From NCBI GenBank assembly GCA_028583605.1, contig CM053337.1:16803664-16867663 (forward strand): a stretch of DNA of 64,000 nt. Reading direction: 5' to 3'. The DNA is from Dastarcus helophoroides (lineage: Eukaryota; Arthropoda; Insecta; Coleoptera; Bothrideridae). A program made the position numbers and the translations under genes. Of this stretch, positions 1-8,949 are shown one piece after another (within the stretch, counting starts at the first letter, position 1; each line of letters begins with the position of its first letter). The notes below the pieces were generated by a model. The model ran no database searches and was not told the origin of the DNA. It saw only the letters and a list, made by a program, of their open reading frames with translations.

Positions 1-1190
1 TCGACATTTCCAAAAAATAGTCAAAAAGTCATGAAAATGCTAAAATTTGTTTTTTATTAAAGGCTTCTCAGAAACTGGTATAAATAAAACGTATTCCTGA
101 AAATTTCGATTACAAAAAGTCAGTATTTCGAAATTTGGAAACGGAATTTAGAAAAAAAATGGAAAAATGCCAAAAATAAGTTAACAAATCGAAACGTGCA
201 GAAATAATGAAAATAGGAAAAGACTTCGAAATTTTGGTCCAAATTCGAAAGTGGCAAGCTAAACTGCTCCCAAAATTTCAATTGAATAAGTCGACATTTC
301 CAAATTAAAGAAAAAATTTTGAATAAATTGTCAAAAAATACAACTTTCAGTCAATCCAAAATTTCAACGTTTTTGATGTATTTGGCTCTTTTTCAATCGT
401 AATTTAATCCAGAAATGTCCATTTTTTCGCCCGAAATTTCGAAAATAGTTCATTCAAAATTTCAATTGAATAAGTCGACATTTCCAAATTAAAGAAAAAT
501 TTGGAAAAAAATGTTAAAAAATACAATTTTCAATGAATCCAAAATTTCAACGTTTTTGATGTATTTGGCTCTTTTTCAATCGTAATTTAATCCAGAAATG
601 TCCACTTTTTCGCCCGAAATTTCGAAAATAGTTCGTTCAAAATTTCAATTGAATAAGTCGACATTTCCAAATTAAAGAAAAATTTGGAAAAAATTGTTAA
701 AAAATACAACTTTCAATGAATCCAAAATTTCAACGTTTTTGATGTATTTGGCTCTTTTTCAATCGTAATTTAATCCAGAAATGTGCACTTTTTCGCCCGA
801 AATTTCGAAAATAGTTCGTTCAAAATTTCAATTGAATAAGTCGACATTTCCAAATTAAAGAAAAATTTGGAAAAAATTGTTAAAAAATACAACTTTCAAT
901 GAATCCAAAATTTCAACGTTTTTGATGTATTTAGCTCTTTTTCAATCGTAATTTAACCCAGAAATGTGCACTTTTTCGCCCGAAATTTCGAAAATAGTTC
1001 GTTCAAAATTTCAATTGAATAAGTCGACATTTCCAAATTAAAGAAAAATTTGGAAAAAATTGTTAAAAAATACGACTTTCAATGAATCCAAAATTTCAAC
1101 GTTTTTGATGTATTTGGCTCTTTTTCAATCGTAATTTAATCCAGAAATGTCCACTTTTTCGCCCGAAATTTCGAAAATAGTTCGTTTTAT
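1..1190. repeat. 183-bp tandem satellite, about five units, in the upstream intron
   Basis: The word aagtcgacatttcc recurs at 288, 472, 655, 838 and 1021, which is a period of 183-184 bp. Units are nearly identical, each carrying ggctctttttcaatcgtaat and tttttcgcccgaaatttcg. Bases 1-287 are more divergent relatives. The array lies in the intron just upstream of the first visible synthetase exon; 1190-1299 is unique intron sequence ending in a pyrimidine tract and CAG acceptor. Confidence 0.92.
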
Positions 1191-1299
1191 CAATAGTCTC
1201 ATAAAAATTTTCATTAATGTGGTCAAAATTAATAAAATGTGACGATTAACTTTCAATTTAATCAATTTTCCAAGCTCTTCAAAGACTCTTTATTTTCAG

Positions 1300-3662
1300 A
1301 TAGACGCCAACACGAAGCAGAGTATTTCCTACGAGAAAATCCTCCACGCTACCTGTTCCTTAGCGGAGGCCCTTCGAAGCGACGGCTACGGAAAAGACAC
1401 AGTAATTAGCATCAGCAGCGAAAACAACGTGGAATTCTTCATCCCCATAATAGCGGCGTTCTACATAGGGGCCGCCGTGGCCCCTTTAAACCACAACTAC
1501 ACCGAATACGAGCTAAAGCACGGTTTATCCATCTCCAAACCCAAAGTTATCTTCTGCTCGCCGAACGTAGTTGATAAATTCCAAAAAGTGCGTCAAGATC
1601 TCCCCTTTATTGAAAAAATCGTCATGATAGACGCGACCAAGAGTGTACGTGGTGCCGATTGTTTGGATGATTACATTTTGAAGAAGCTGGAGAAAGGTTA
1701 CGTGACGAAATTCGAACCGATTGACGTTAACGCCGCCGAACACGTCGCCCTCATTTTATGCTCGTCGGGAACCACCGGATTACCAAAGGGGGTCATGCTA
1801 ACGCACCTCAACGTCCACATACCTATTATGAATATGCAGTAAGTCGACAAAACCTTAAACGAAAATTTTTCAGTATTTTTATTGGGAATTTCGTACCTAC
1901 TCTGACTAAACCAAAGACAATAGTGGGGACACTCATAAAGTAGGTTCTGGAAGTCTTCAAAAGAACGGGCCCATTATGAGATAATCGTGAATATTAGAAT
2001 ATTGTCAAAAAAAAATGTTATTCTTTCACAGAAAATATGTTAATTTTTCACAAAAAAAAAATGTTAATCTTTCACAAAAAATATGTTAATTTTTCACAAA
2101 AAAACAATGAAAATTTCACAATACATTTCGACAAAATTCAGAGAAATATAAACAAAATCTAAAAAAAATTGAATACAAAGAGTCGAAATTACCAGAAAAA
2201 GTATCATTTAATTTGAAAATTAGTTCCTAGTTTTAAGGTTTCACTTCTGTAAGCAGTCTATTGTCTAATTTTTTTTTATTTAGCGATTTCCGATACATGT
2301 CATTCTCCACGGACGAAGTCGTCTTCGGTATTCTCCCCTTTTTCCACGCCTACGGCCTCCTCACCTCCCTCGGCTGTCTAGCCGAAGGTTGGCAAGTGGT
2401 GGCCCTAAGACGCTTCGAAGAGAAAATCTTCCTCCAAACCATCCAAGACCACAAAATCTCCAAACTCTGGTTAGCGCCCCCGCTCGTCATCTTCTTAGCC
2501 AAACATCCCCTAGTTAAAAACTACGATTTATCCAGCGTGAAAGAAGTTTTATCGGGGGCTGCCCCTTTAGGCAAAGACATCGAAGAGGAGATCAAAAAAA
2601 GACTGAACATCGACGTTATTAGACAAGGGTACGGTTTGACTGAGGCGACGTTGGCCGTCATCGTTATGCCCCCGTTCGACGTCAAGAGGGGTTCGTCTGG
2701 GAAGGTGATACCTCATATGATGGTTAAGGTGAGGGATCCCGAATCAGGCGCGTCTTTAGGACCGAATCAAATCGGGGAAATTTGCATCAAAGGCCCCATG
2801 GTTATGAAAGGGTATTGCGGCAATACGGAGGCCACTCGAAACACCTTCACTGCAGACGGTTGGCTCTTGACTGGTGACTTGGGGTACTATGATCACGAGG
2901 AGTATTTTTTTATAGTAGACAGGATCAAGGAGCTTATAAAGTACAAAGGTTTTCAGGTAATACACTTTCGAGTTGAGTTTATACACGAAATAGTAGAATT
3001 TTTTTTGAGTCTAAGGTTAAAATTTCTGAAAAACGTTTAAGTATTTTAATCAATTAACGAAATTTTAACTTGAACTTTGACCTAGAAGGGCCAAAGCCAC
3101 CAAACAAAGTGTAATTAAACACTTTCGAGTTGAGTTTATACATGAAATTGTAGAATTTCAATTTTTTTTTGAGTCTAAGGTTAAAATTTCTGAAAAACGT
3201 TTAAGTATTTTAATCAATTAATGAAATTTTAACTTGAACTTTGACCTAGAAGGGCCAAAGCCACCAAACAAAGTGTAATTAAACTAGTTCGTTCGATTCA
3301 AGGAGGTAATTTTCAGGTGGCCCCCGCTGAGCTCGAGGCGATTTTGCTCAATCACCCTAAAATTAAAGATACGGCCGTGGTGGGGCTCCCAGACCAGGTT
3401 TCGGGCGAGTTGCCATTGGCCTTCGTGGTGAAAGCCCCCGGTGCCCAACTGACCCAAAAAGAAGTGCAGGATTACGTCAAGGGTAAACTCCTAGAAAGTA
3501 GACGTTTTAAATTTGAATTTTCCCCTCGTAGGATTGGTCTCTTCGCAGAAGCAGCTACGCGGTGGCGTTTATTTCGTCGACCAGATCCCGAAGAATCCAA
3601 CAGGAAAAATCTTACGTCGAGAACTGAGAGAATTGTTAAAGAAACACGTCCCGAAATTGTAG
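1300..3662 (+). CDS. Luciferase-like acyl-CoA synthetase (AMP-binding family), 3' part
   Basis: Four exons are visible: 1300-1838, 2284-2956, 3317-3482 and 3532-3662 (stop TAG 3660-3662), giving 502 residues. The translation follows the firefly luciferase / 4-coumarate-CoA-ligase-like family from about its residue 45 to the C-terminus, so a first exon of roughly 45 codons lies left of the window. Seen: the AMP-binding loop SSGTTGLPKGV in exon 1, PFFHAYG, YGLTEAT, GWLLTGDLGYYD, and the C-terminal KNPTGKILRREL lysine motif. The family activates a carboxylic (usually fatty) acid with ATP and loads it onto CoA. The C-terminus VPKL resembles a weak type-1 peroxisomal signal. The last intron (3483-3531, 49 nt, donor GTAAAC, acceptor TAG) gives exactly the family spacing between YV and LRGG. 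Nothing here shows that it makes light; a general acyl-CoA synthetase is more likely. It converges with chitinase A, with only 189 bp between stop codons. Confidence 0.93.
1839..2283 (+). other. Synthetase intron with a short tandem repeat
   Basis: Donor GTAAGT at 1839-1844 and acceptor TAG ending at 2283. Positions 2010-2112 hold about four imperfect copies of a 25-27 bp unit of the form ttcacaaaaaatatgttaat. The rest is AT-rich with no recognised feature. Confidence 0.75.
2960..3286 (+). repeat. Tandem duplication of about 160 bp in a synthetase intron
   Basis: The segment starting acactttcgagttgagttt at about 2961 is repeated from 3119, ending each time in ccaccaaacaaagtgtaatt. The copies differ by a short indel in a T-run and a few substitutions, so the duplication is fairly recent. 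It fills nearly all of intron 2957-3316. Confidence 0.9.
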
Positions 3663-3748
3663 CTTTGTTTGATAGTTTTGTAGCGAGTAGTCTTGTAATA
3701 TATCACTTTTTTAACAAAGTTTGGTTCGATATCATCGTAGTTGATGTA

Positions 3749-3816
3749 ATGGGGTTAGCCCCATGCTAAAACCAGCAAAATGTTAATGTTTTTCCATTTC
3801 AGAAAAGACGATTAAA
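3749..3816 (+). terminator. 3' UTR hairpin and ATTAAA poly(A) signal of the synthetase gene
   Basis: A perfect 6-bp hairpin atggggttagccccat (3749-3764) is followed by ATTAAA at 3811-3816, a common variant cleavage signal, about 150 bp after the stop. Cleavage would fall about 20-30 bp downstream, very close to the AATAAA signal of the convergent chitinase A. Confidence 0.5.
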
Positions 3817-3842
3817 TGAAATGAATCTTTTTTTTAAATAAG

Positions 3843-3848
3843 TTTATT
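3843..3848 (-). terminator. AATAAA poly(A) signal of chitinase A
   Basis: Reads AATAAA on the minus strand, starting only a few bases after the TAA stop (3852-3854). The 3' UTR is therefore very short and probably runs into the 3' UTR of the convergent synthetase gene. Confidence 0.7.
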
Positions 3849-3851
3849 GAT

Positions 3852-6800
3852 TTAGGCTCCAACAGCTTCATTGATGGCGGTCAAAAGTGGATATCTGCCA
3901 TTTCCACAATGATTACCAAAATCGTCTGTATCCAAGGACCAAACCATAACACCTCCGATATTCAAGCTCTTTGCGAATTCGACCTTTGCTTTAAGCGACT
4001 TCTGATCATCGTAACCTATCCATTGGTTGCCACTAATGATATGGGGAACTTGTTGTTCGTCATCCCAATAATACTGATAGGTGGCCAATAATCCTTCACA
4101 AATCTAGAACAAATCAGTTGTCACTTTCAAATGATCATATGGAAATAGATAAATACAGTAGAACTCCGTTAATCTGAGCGCGGATAATTCGACTTTACGG
4201 ATAGTAGGACCGTCATGTTGACACTACATAAATATTTTGAATTTGTATCTTGTGGATTTATTCTATATAAACTTTTTTTGGGCGGAACGACTGGTTCTTG
4301 GTTATCTTCAAAAATTGAAATACAAATCTTGTCCCCTGACCTGAGATTAAAAACACAACAAAGAGATACTGTATCTTTCTTGGATACTTATACGACTGAC
4401 TAACGGCTTTAAATTGGAAGTGTATACAACCACTGTACCATGCTGATGAGGCCAAGGAAGGTCGAAACTAGTCTATGGTTGCGGTTGTACATATTTTTCA
4501 ATTTTAAGCACGTTTAACTGTTTAATTACAGAACATTTAATTGATCATTTGTCATATCTTTCTGAAGATAATCGCTTGGCCTTCGAAACGTGTTAGAGCA
4601 ATCTTTGTTGTGTTTTTTAATCTTTCTTGATTCCAAGGGACAGATTTGTATTTCAATTTTTGAAGATAACCAAGGTCCAGTCCGCTCCACCAAATTTATG
4701 AACGATGTTTCATTCGAAGTGACAAGTCTTACCTTTGAGACATCGTGGTCTATTAGGGCATGTGGGGATCTCCGCAAACGGAGGACAAATAGCGTTATCT
4801 GTTTCTTCACAAATATAAATAACAAGATAAAAGTTAATGTACCTCTAAACCTATGATTATCACAACTAGTGACCCCAGAGTTCCTAGTGACATTTTTCTA
4901 GTTTTGAACCTTCTCTAACTTGGATTGCATTTGTAGAAGCGAGTTGTTTGATATTTAACCTTGCGCGCTTTACGCCATACCTAACTCGACAGCCGAATTA
5001 ACTTCGAATAAATCAAAAACTTACCATACATGGCGAAGCTTAGTGTTCTTAGCACCAACGAAGCTAAATGGATTTTGAGCTTTTATGTGCATATGAAACG
5101 ATGTGGGTGACCTGTGATGTAAACAATATGTTTATAACGATATGACTGTTTTTACTATTGCCTGATAACTCAATTTACATCACAAAACGTATACATCTGC
5201 AAATCAAAGACAATGTCCTGTAAATATAAGATTTTTTTGTAATAAAAATAAACATTAAATTCGCAAAACATTAAATTTGACATTGACAGTTGCATAAACG
5301 TTTTTTTTCTATGTTCCGATTCAATGCTTTTCCACCAAGGTTGCCATTTTGTAGACAACTGTCAATACATGTGAACCTAGCATTAGGCAATGTTGTCAGG
5401 TTTATAAAATTTTCTTCTATTATGCAGAATTTTCGCCTTTATAACGGTACGTTTATACTAGATATTGTATTTTGTACATTTCTCTCTGAAATAAGTGTCC
5501 ACTTCCAGAGAGAAACTATCCAAGACTTATTTACATAACTGAGAGTGTCGGATAGCTTCTCTCAGGATAGTTAACACTTATGATAAAGACAAAAGTACGG
5601 AATAAAGTAAAGTGTTTAGTGTGAACGCACCCCTATACCCAAGAAAAGTAGGATGTTTCTAATAAATAATTCAAAAAAATAAAAATAAATTAATTCTGGG
5701 ATGGCAGCAATGTTAAATTAAATTAATAAACTTATAATTAATCCCAAAATTGAATTAGTTCCCAAATAATTCAAAAATTGAATTCAATGATAATAATAAT
5801 TCAGAAATTGAATTAGTGCCCAAATAATTCAAACATTTTAATCCATAAATAATCGCAAAATTGAATTAGTTTCCAAATAATTCAAAAATTGTTAACAAAA
5901 GATGCTTTTCTATCTACACCTTAGTCTCGTCATCTTCAGGATTAACGTAGTTCTGCTGCAGGTAAACTGATAAGATAGAGCATGATCGAAACCGGTTTTT
6001 GGTTCCCAAACTTCGATTCTAATGAATAATCAAACCTATTGGTCTGTGTATTAGAATCTAACTGATCAATTAGAAAAAAATTACCTCGTTGTAACCCAAA
6101 GTTCCCATCGTCATCGTATAGGGACCTGCGTTGCAACCTCCATAGGTTTTAGCGTAGAGATCAGTCTGTGTTGGATCCGCGAGCGTGAAACCGCGCCCAT
6201 AGGTACCAAGCCCCAAATTCAGTTTATCAGCTGGAGCTCCTTTGTCCAACCAGTGCTGAAGTCCTGAGCCCTTAAAATACAATTAAATCGAAGATCATCA
6301 ATTGAATGGGACACTAGGGCTAGATAGGGCTCTAGCTGTTTAAGATATGGGGCCCTTTATACATCGAGTGACAAATATGTTTTTTGGGGGCTCTTAAACC
6401 GTATAGCATATATGTAAATCCAGCACTGGGGATACTTACGACGTTTAGTGTCTTTTGGGCATCCGTTTGGTCCAAATGCGAGGCGTGCAACGGCGCATAA
6501 TGCCCAACAAAAGGTTCAAAAGACCCGTGGAAGTCGTACGCCATCACATTAATCATATCCAAGGACCTGCATTCCAACAATTAGATGCTTCAATCGTCGA
6601 TCATCGAAAACTTACTTGGAAATTTCCGGTATGTTATACGAGGTGTCCGTGGAGTTGATACCGCCTGCGACGGCGGCGGACAAAAGCAAACCCTCGGCGC
6701 TCAAAGCAGCCTTCAACTCGCTCAACCACGTAACGTAATTTTGAACGTCCTCGGGTGCGCCACCCCTCTGATTCGGATACTCCCAATCCAAATCGAACCC

Positions 6801-7970
6801 ATCGAAACCGTACTGATGGATCCAATCCATGGTGGTTTTGATCATATTTTGACGTAGCGCCTGGATCGGCGGCCACGTGCGAATACGTTTGCGAACCTTC
6901 GTTCCATCCGCCCATACTCACCAATATTTTCAAATCGGGATTTTGGGTTTTCAGGGCCATCAAGTGCTCGATTTCGTGTAAACCATCGGTTTCCCAATTG
7001 TCCAGGTTTTTGAGGCTGCCGTCGTAGTTGAGGCCGACGAAGGCGAAGAGGATGTGGGTGCAGAGATGGGGATCCGTTTGATTCGCTGGGAATTTCCCGT
7101 TGCCTTGCCTGTAGACGGTCCAGCTGGCGAAATAGCAGACGATGCGTCCTGAATTTTTGAAATGAAAACTTCAATAAGGCGCGTTGGACTCTTTTAGATA
7201 GAATTTTGCGTTACGATCAAGCTAATTAGAACTACTGACATGTTACAGTATTATGTAGCTGCGAGTAAGACGTGTAATGGAATTAAAAAACGCGTTGGCT
7301 ACCGTGGGATTCGAACCCGTTACTGATTAGATTCAAACCCATAACTAATCAGATTTAAACTCGTATTTGATGAGACCTATGAAACGATATCTGTCACCTT
7401 AACCACTAAGCCACGCGAACGTTCACAAGAATACGAATTTTAACCACATTTGACACATTCGTTGCCAACTACCTAAATAACTCGCCTTGTGTCTTAATTT
7501 TATATTAACTACGAGTTATCTCGTAAAACGTTAACTATTTTTATAGTTCTCAATGAAGAATTAAGCTTGAAATAAATGGTAACACTAACGCTAGGCTTCT
7601 CAGAAGAGATTCTGCGACTATATGAAAAAAAACCTTTTATTTAGATTATCTTTAAAGAAATTAACATTTATTCTAAAATTAACATTTATTTTATTTATTT
7701 TAAAGTTAACATTTATTTTAAAACTAACATTTATTTTAAAATTAGGATTTATATTAAAAAATCTTAAAAACAAGAGTTGTCTTGCAAGGAAAAACCACAA
7801 ATTGTGTGTGGTAGCGAATATCTTAAGGAGATTTCACTTCTGACAGCAGTTCACAGACTACCTAATTGTTTTTAATTGTCACTAGAGGATCTAAATTGGT
7901 ACTTACGAGCATCTACGCCGGACAAGGCCAAAGAGGCGAAAACTACCAACAGGACAGGTAGGAGCTTCAT
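3852..7970 (-). CDS. Chitinase A (GH18, secreted), frameshifted in exon 2 in this sequence
   Basis: Minus-strand exons: 7907-7970, 6616-7148, 6440-6566, 6085-6270, 3852-4103. Exon 1 encodes a hydrophobic signal peptide (MKLLPVLLVVFASLALSGVD) and ends in phase 1. Seen: SMGGWNEGS, the catalytic DxxDxDxE site (FDGFDLDWEYP), MAYDFHG and WSLDTDDF, plus an NQT sequon. The family hydrolyses beta-1,4 N-acetylglucosamine bonds with the motif glutamate as proton donor. No chitin-binding domain follows. Exon 2 is 533 nt against 532 in two paralogues: one extra base in the CC at 6860-6861 shifts the frame just after an Asp-Pro pair (about residue 117). Read literally, translation stops at 6634-6636 after 192 residues, before the catalytic motif. 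All splice sites and later exons are intact, which fits a very recent lesion or a sequencing error. Last intron (4104-6084) is full of mobile fragments. Confidence 0.93.
4154..4206 (+). mobile_element. Pogo/Tigger-like terminal repeat relic
   Basis: TA followed by CAGTAGAACTCCGTTAATC and GCGCGGATAATTCGAC resembles the inverted terminal repeats of pogo-type Tc1/mariner elements, which target TA. Only one end is seen, so this is a fragment inside intron 4 of chitinase A. Assignment is from memory of the family consensus. Confidence 0.4.
4281..4691. mobile_element. Foldback element R1, copy 1 (two separated arms)
   Basis: Left arm 4281-4370 starts ggcggaacgactggttcttg and reads through ttatcttcaaaaattgaaat. 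The right arm, about 4541-4691, is its reverse complement and ends gataaccaaggtccagtccg. Arms are about 90-150 bp, with about 170 bp of other sequence between them. No coding capacity is visible. Other copies: 8614-8830, 30369-30538, and a fragment at 52297-52351. Confidence 0.75.
4700..5440. other. Non-satellite part of chitinase A intron 4
   Basis: Mixed-composition sequence with no tandem structure. Short open frames here lack codon bias or any family resemblance. I see nothing further that I can name. Confidence 0.5.
5441..5634. mobile_element. Possible short inverted-repeat element (MITE-like)
   Basis: The left end ggtacgtttatactag and the right end (reverse complement ggtgcgttcacactaaaca) match over roughly 18 of 20 positions after allowing transitions. 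About 190 bp lie between the ends, including internal inverted pieces (ttctctctgaaataagtgt and agagagaaactatcc). A target duplication is not clear. Confidence 0.4.
5920..6062. repeat. Interspersed repeat R2, copy 1
   Basis: Contains gatcgaaaccggtttttggt, a variant of caaacttcgaatctaat, and caaacctattggtctgtgta. These words recur in order at 13678-13770 and 22736-22836. This copy lies about 25 bp downstream (in transcript sense) of the exon 4 donor of chitinase A; copy 2 occupies the same intron of chitinase B. Confidence 0.75.
7291..7421 (-). repeat. tRNA-derived, SINE-like polymerase III unit with triplicated B box
   Basis: On the minus strand there is a perfect A box (TGGCTTAGTGG) in the run cgcgtggcttagtggttaag, and a perfect B box (GGTTCGAATCC) followed by T6 directly after the 3' end ccaacgcg. 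The two ends pair (CGCGTGGCT with AGCCAACGCG, one bulge). The A-to-B spacing is about 90 bp, far too long for a tRNA, because a 22-23 bp block around the B box is present three times (gagtttaaatctgattagtt, gggtttgaatctaatcagta, gggttcgaatccc). It lies inside intron 1 of chitinase A on the sense strand. It is not a functional tRNA: no good T stem or anticodon arm forms. Confidence 0.65.
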
Positions 7971-8016
7971 CTTGGTGGTATTCGAATGTACTCGTTGATT
8001 TCTACTATTTAAAACA

Positions 8017-8023
8017 TTTATAG
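8017..8023 (-). promoter_or_regulatory. TATA box of chitinase A
   Basis: TATAAAT on the minus strand, about 50 bp upstream of the start codon at 7970. Initiation about 30 bp downstream would leave a 5' UTR of only about 20-25 nt. GATA-type sites tgataa (8045-8050) and ctgataa (8127-8133) lie just upstream. Confidence 0.6.
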
Positions 8024-8613
8024 TAAATGTGATATGATCTACTGTGATAACAGAGAGTGATATTTGCAATATCTAACGAGTAAATGCATATTTTTTAGCA
8101 TAAAAATACACCAAAGTTGCTGCTATCTGATAAATTGCATTAAATTGACTAAAGAAAACACTTAAAATGCCGAAATGACTTTTTTATCGCGAAGGTCATC
8201 CTTGTTTATTGAATACAATTTGTTTATTTAAAAGTCAGTGAAATTAAAAATGAAAAAAATGGAATTTTGCGTTTGTCACGATCTGATTCAGATTCCACGG
8301 GAACATTTCATGCATCTTCTATCTTGATGCACCACGATTCAATCCTTAATAACTTCTAGATCAGATTTTCAAGATTTAATCATCAAACGTATAAATAAAA
8401 AATTTTCTGGGATACACTTGAGTCATTTATGCAGAAACGTATCTCAGCGAATACGGATAAATCATTGGGCCCAAAGAACCTCTGAATGAAAAGCCTGTTT
8501 AGTTGAAAGAAGTCAGAAAAAAATTACGCTTCAGTGGAAATTCGAGATCGAAACAAGTATTTAAAAATGTATCTTTTTTTGATTTCTTTTGCTTCTGTGT
8601 TACTTTTGGGGGT

Positions 8614-8830
8614 TCTTTGGTCCTTGGTTATCTTCAAAAATTGAATTTCTTGTCCGCTGAAACCAAGAAAGATTAAAAAAACACAACAAAGGTTGTTCTA
8701 ACGCGTTTCGACAGCCAAGCTATCATCTTCAGAGAGATACATGACTATCGAAACGAGTTAGAGCAACTTTTGTAGTGTTTTTTAATCTTTTTTTGGTTTC
8801 AGGGGACAAGATTTGTATTTCAATTTTTGT
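8614..8830. mobile_element. Foldback element R1, copy 2 (most complete)
   Basis: Two arms of about 100 bp in inverted orientation. The left arm runs from ggtccttggttatcttcaaa to aacgcgtttcgacagccaag; the right arm runs from tcgaaacgagttagagcaac to caagatttgtatttcaattt. The loop is about 40 bp. It lies in the intergenic DNA upstream of chitinase A. Confidence 0.8.
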
Positions 8831-8949
8831 GTTATTTGTCAACATTCTAAATACTGTATCTTAAATCCACGAGATCGGCGCATACAAATCACAATTAAAC
8901 GCAAAGTATTTGTTTTATAATTTTTTTAAATGTCAAAGTGTCAAAAATT

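Noticed and set aside
3498..3531. A 34-nt intron with donor GTAGAC in the synthetase gene
   Set aside because: It also restores the frame, but adds five residues relative to the family between YV and LRGG. The donor GTAAAC at 3483 gives the exact family spacing and a more credible 49-nt intron.
1300..3662. Calling the synthetase a true luciferase
   Set aside because: Family membership is clear, but luciferases and non-luminous acyl-CoA synthetases of insects share all motifs seen here; the sequence alone does not support light emission.
7291..7421. A functional tRNA gene
   Set aside because: A and B boxes are intact, but their spacing is about 90 bp, the T stem mispairs and no proper anticodon arm forms; a tRNA-derived repeat fits better.
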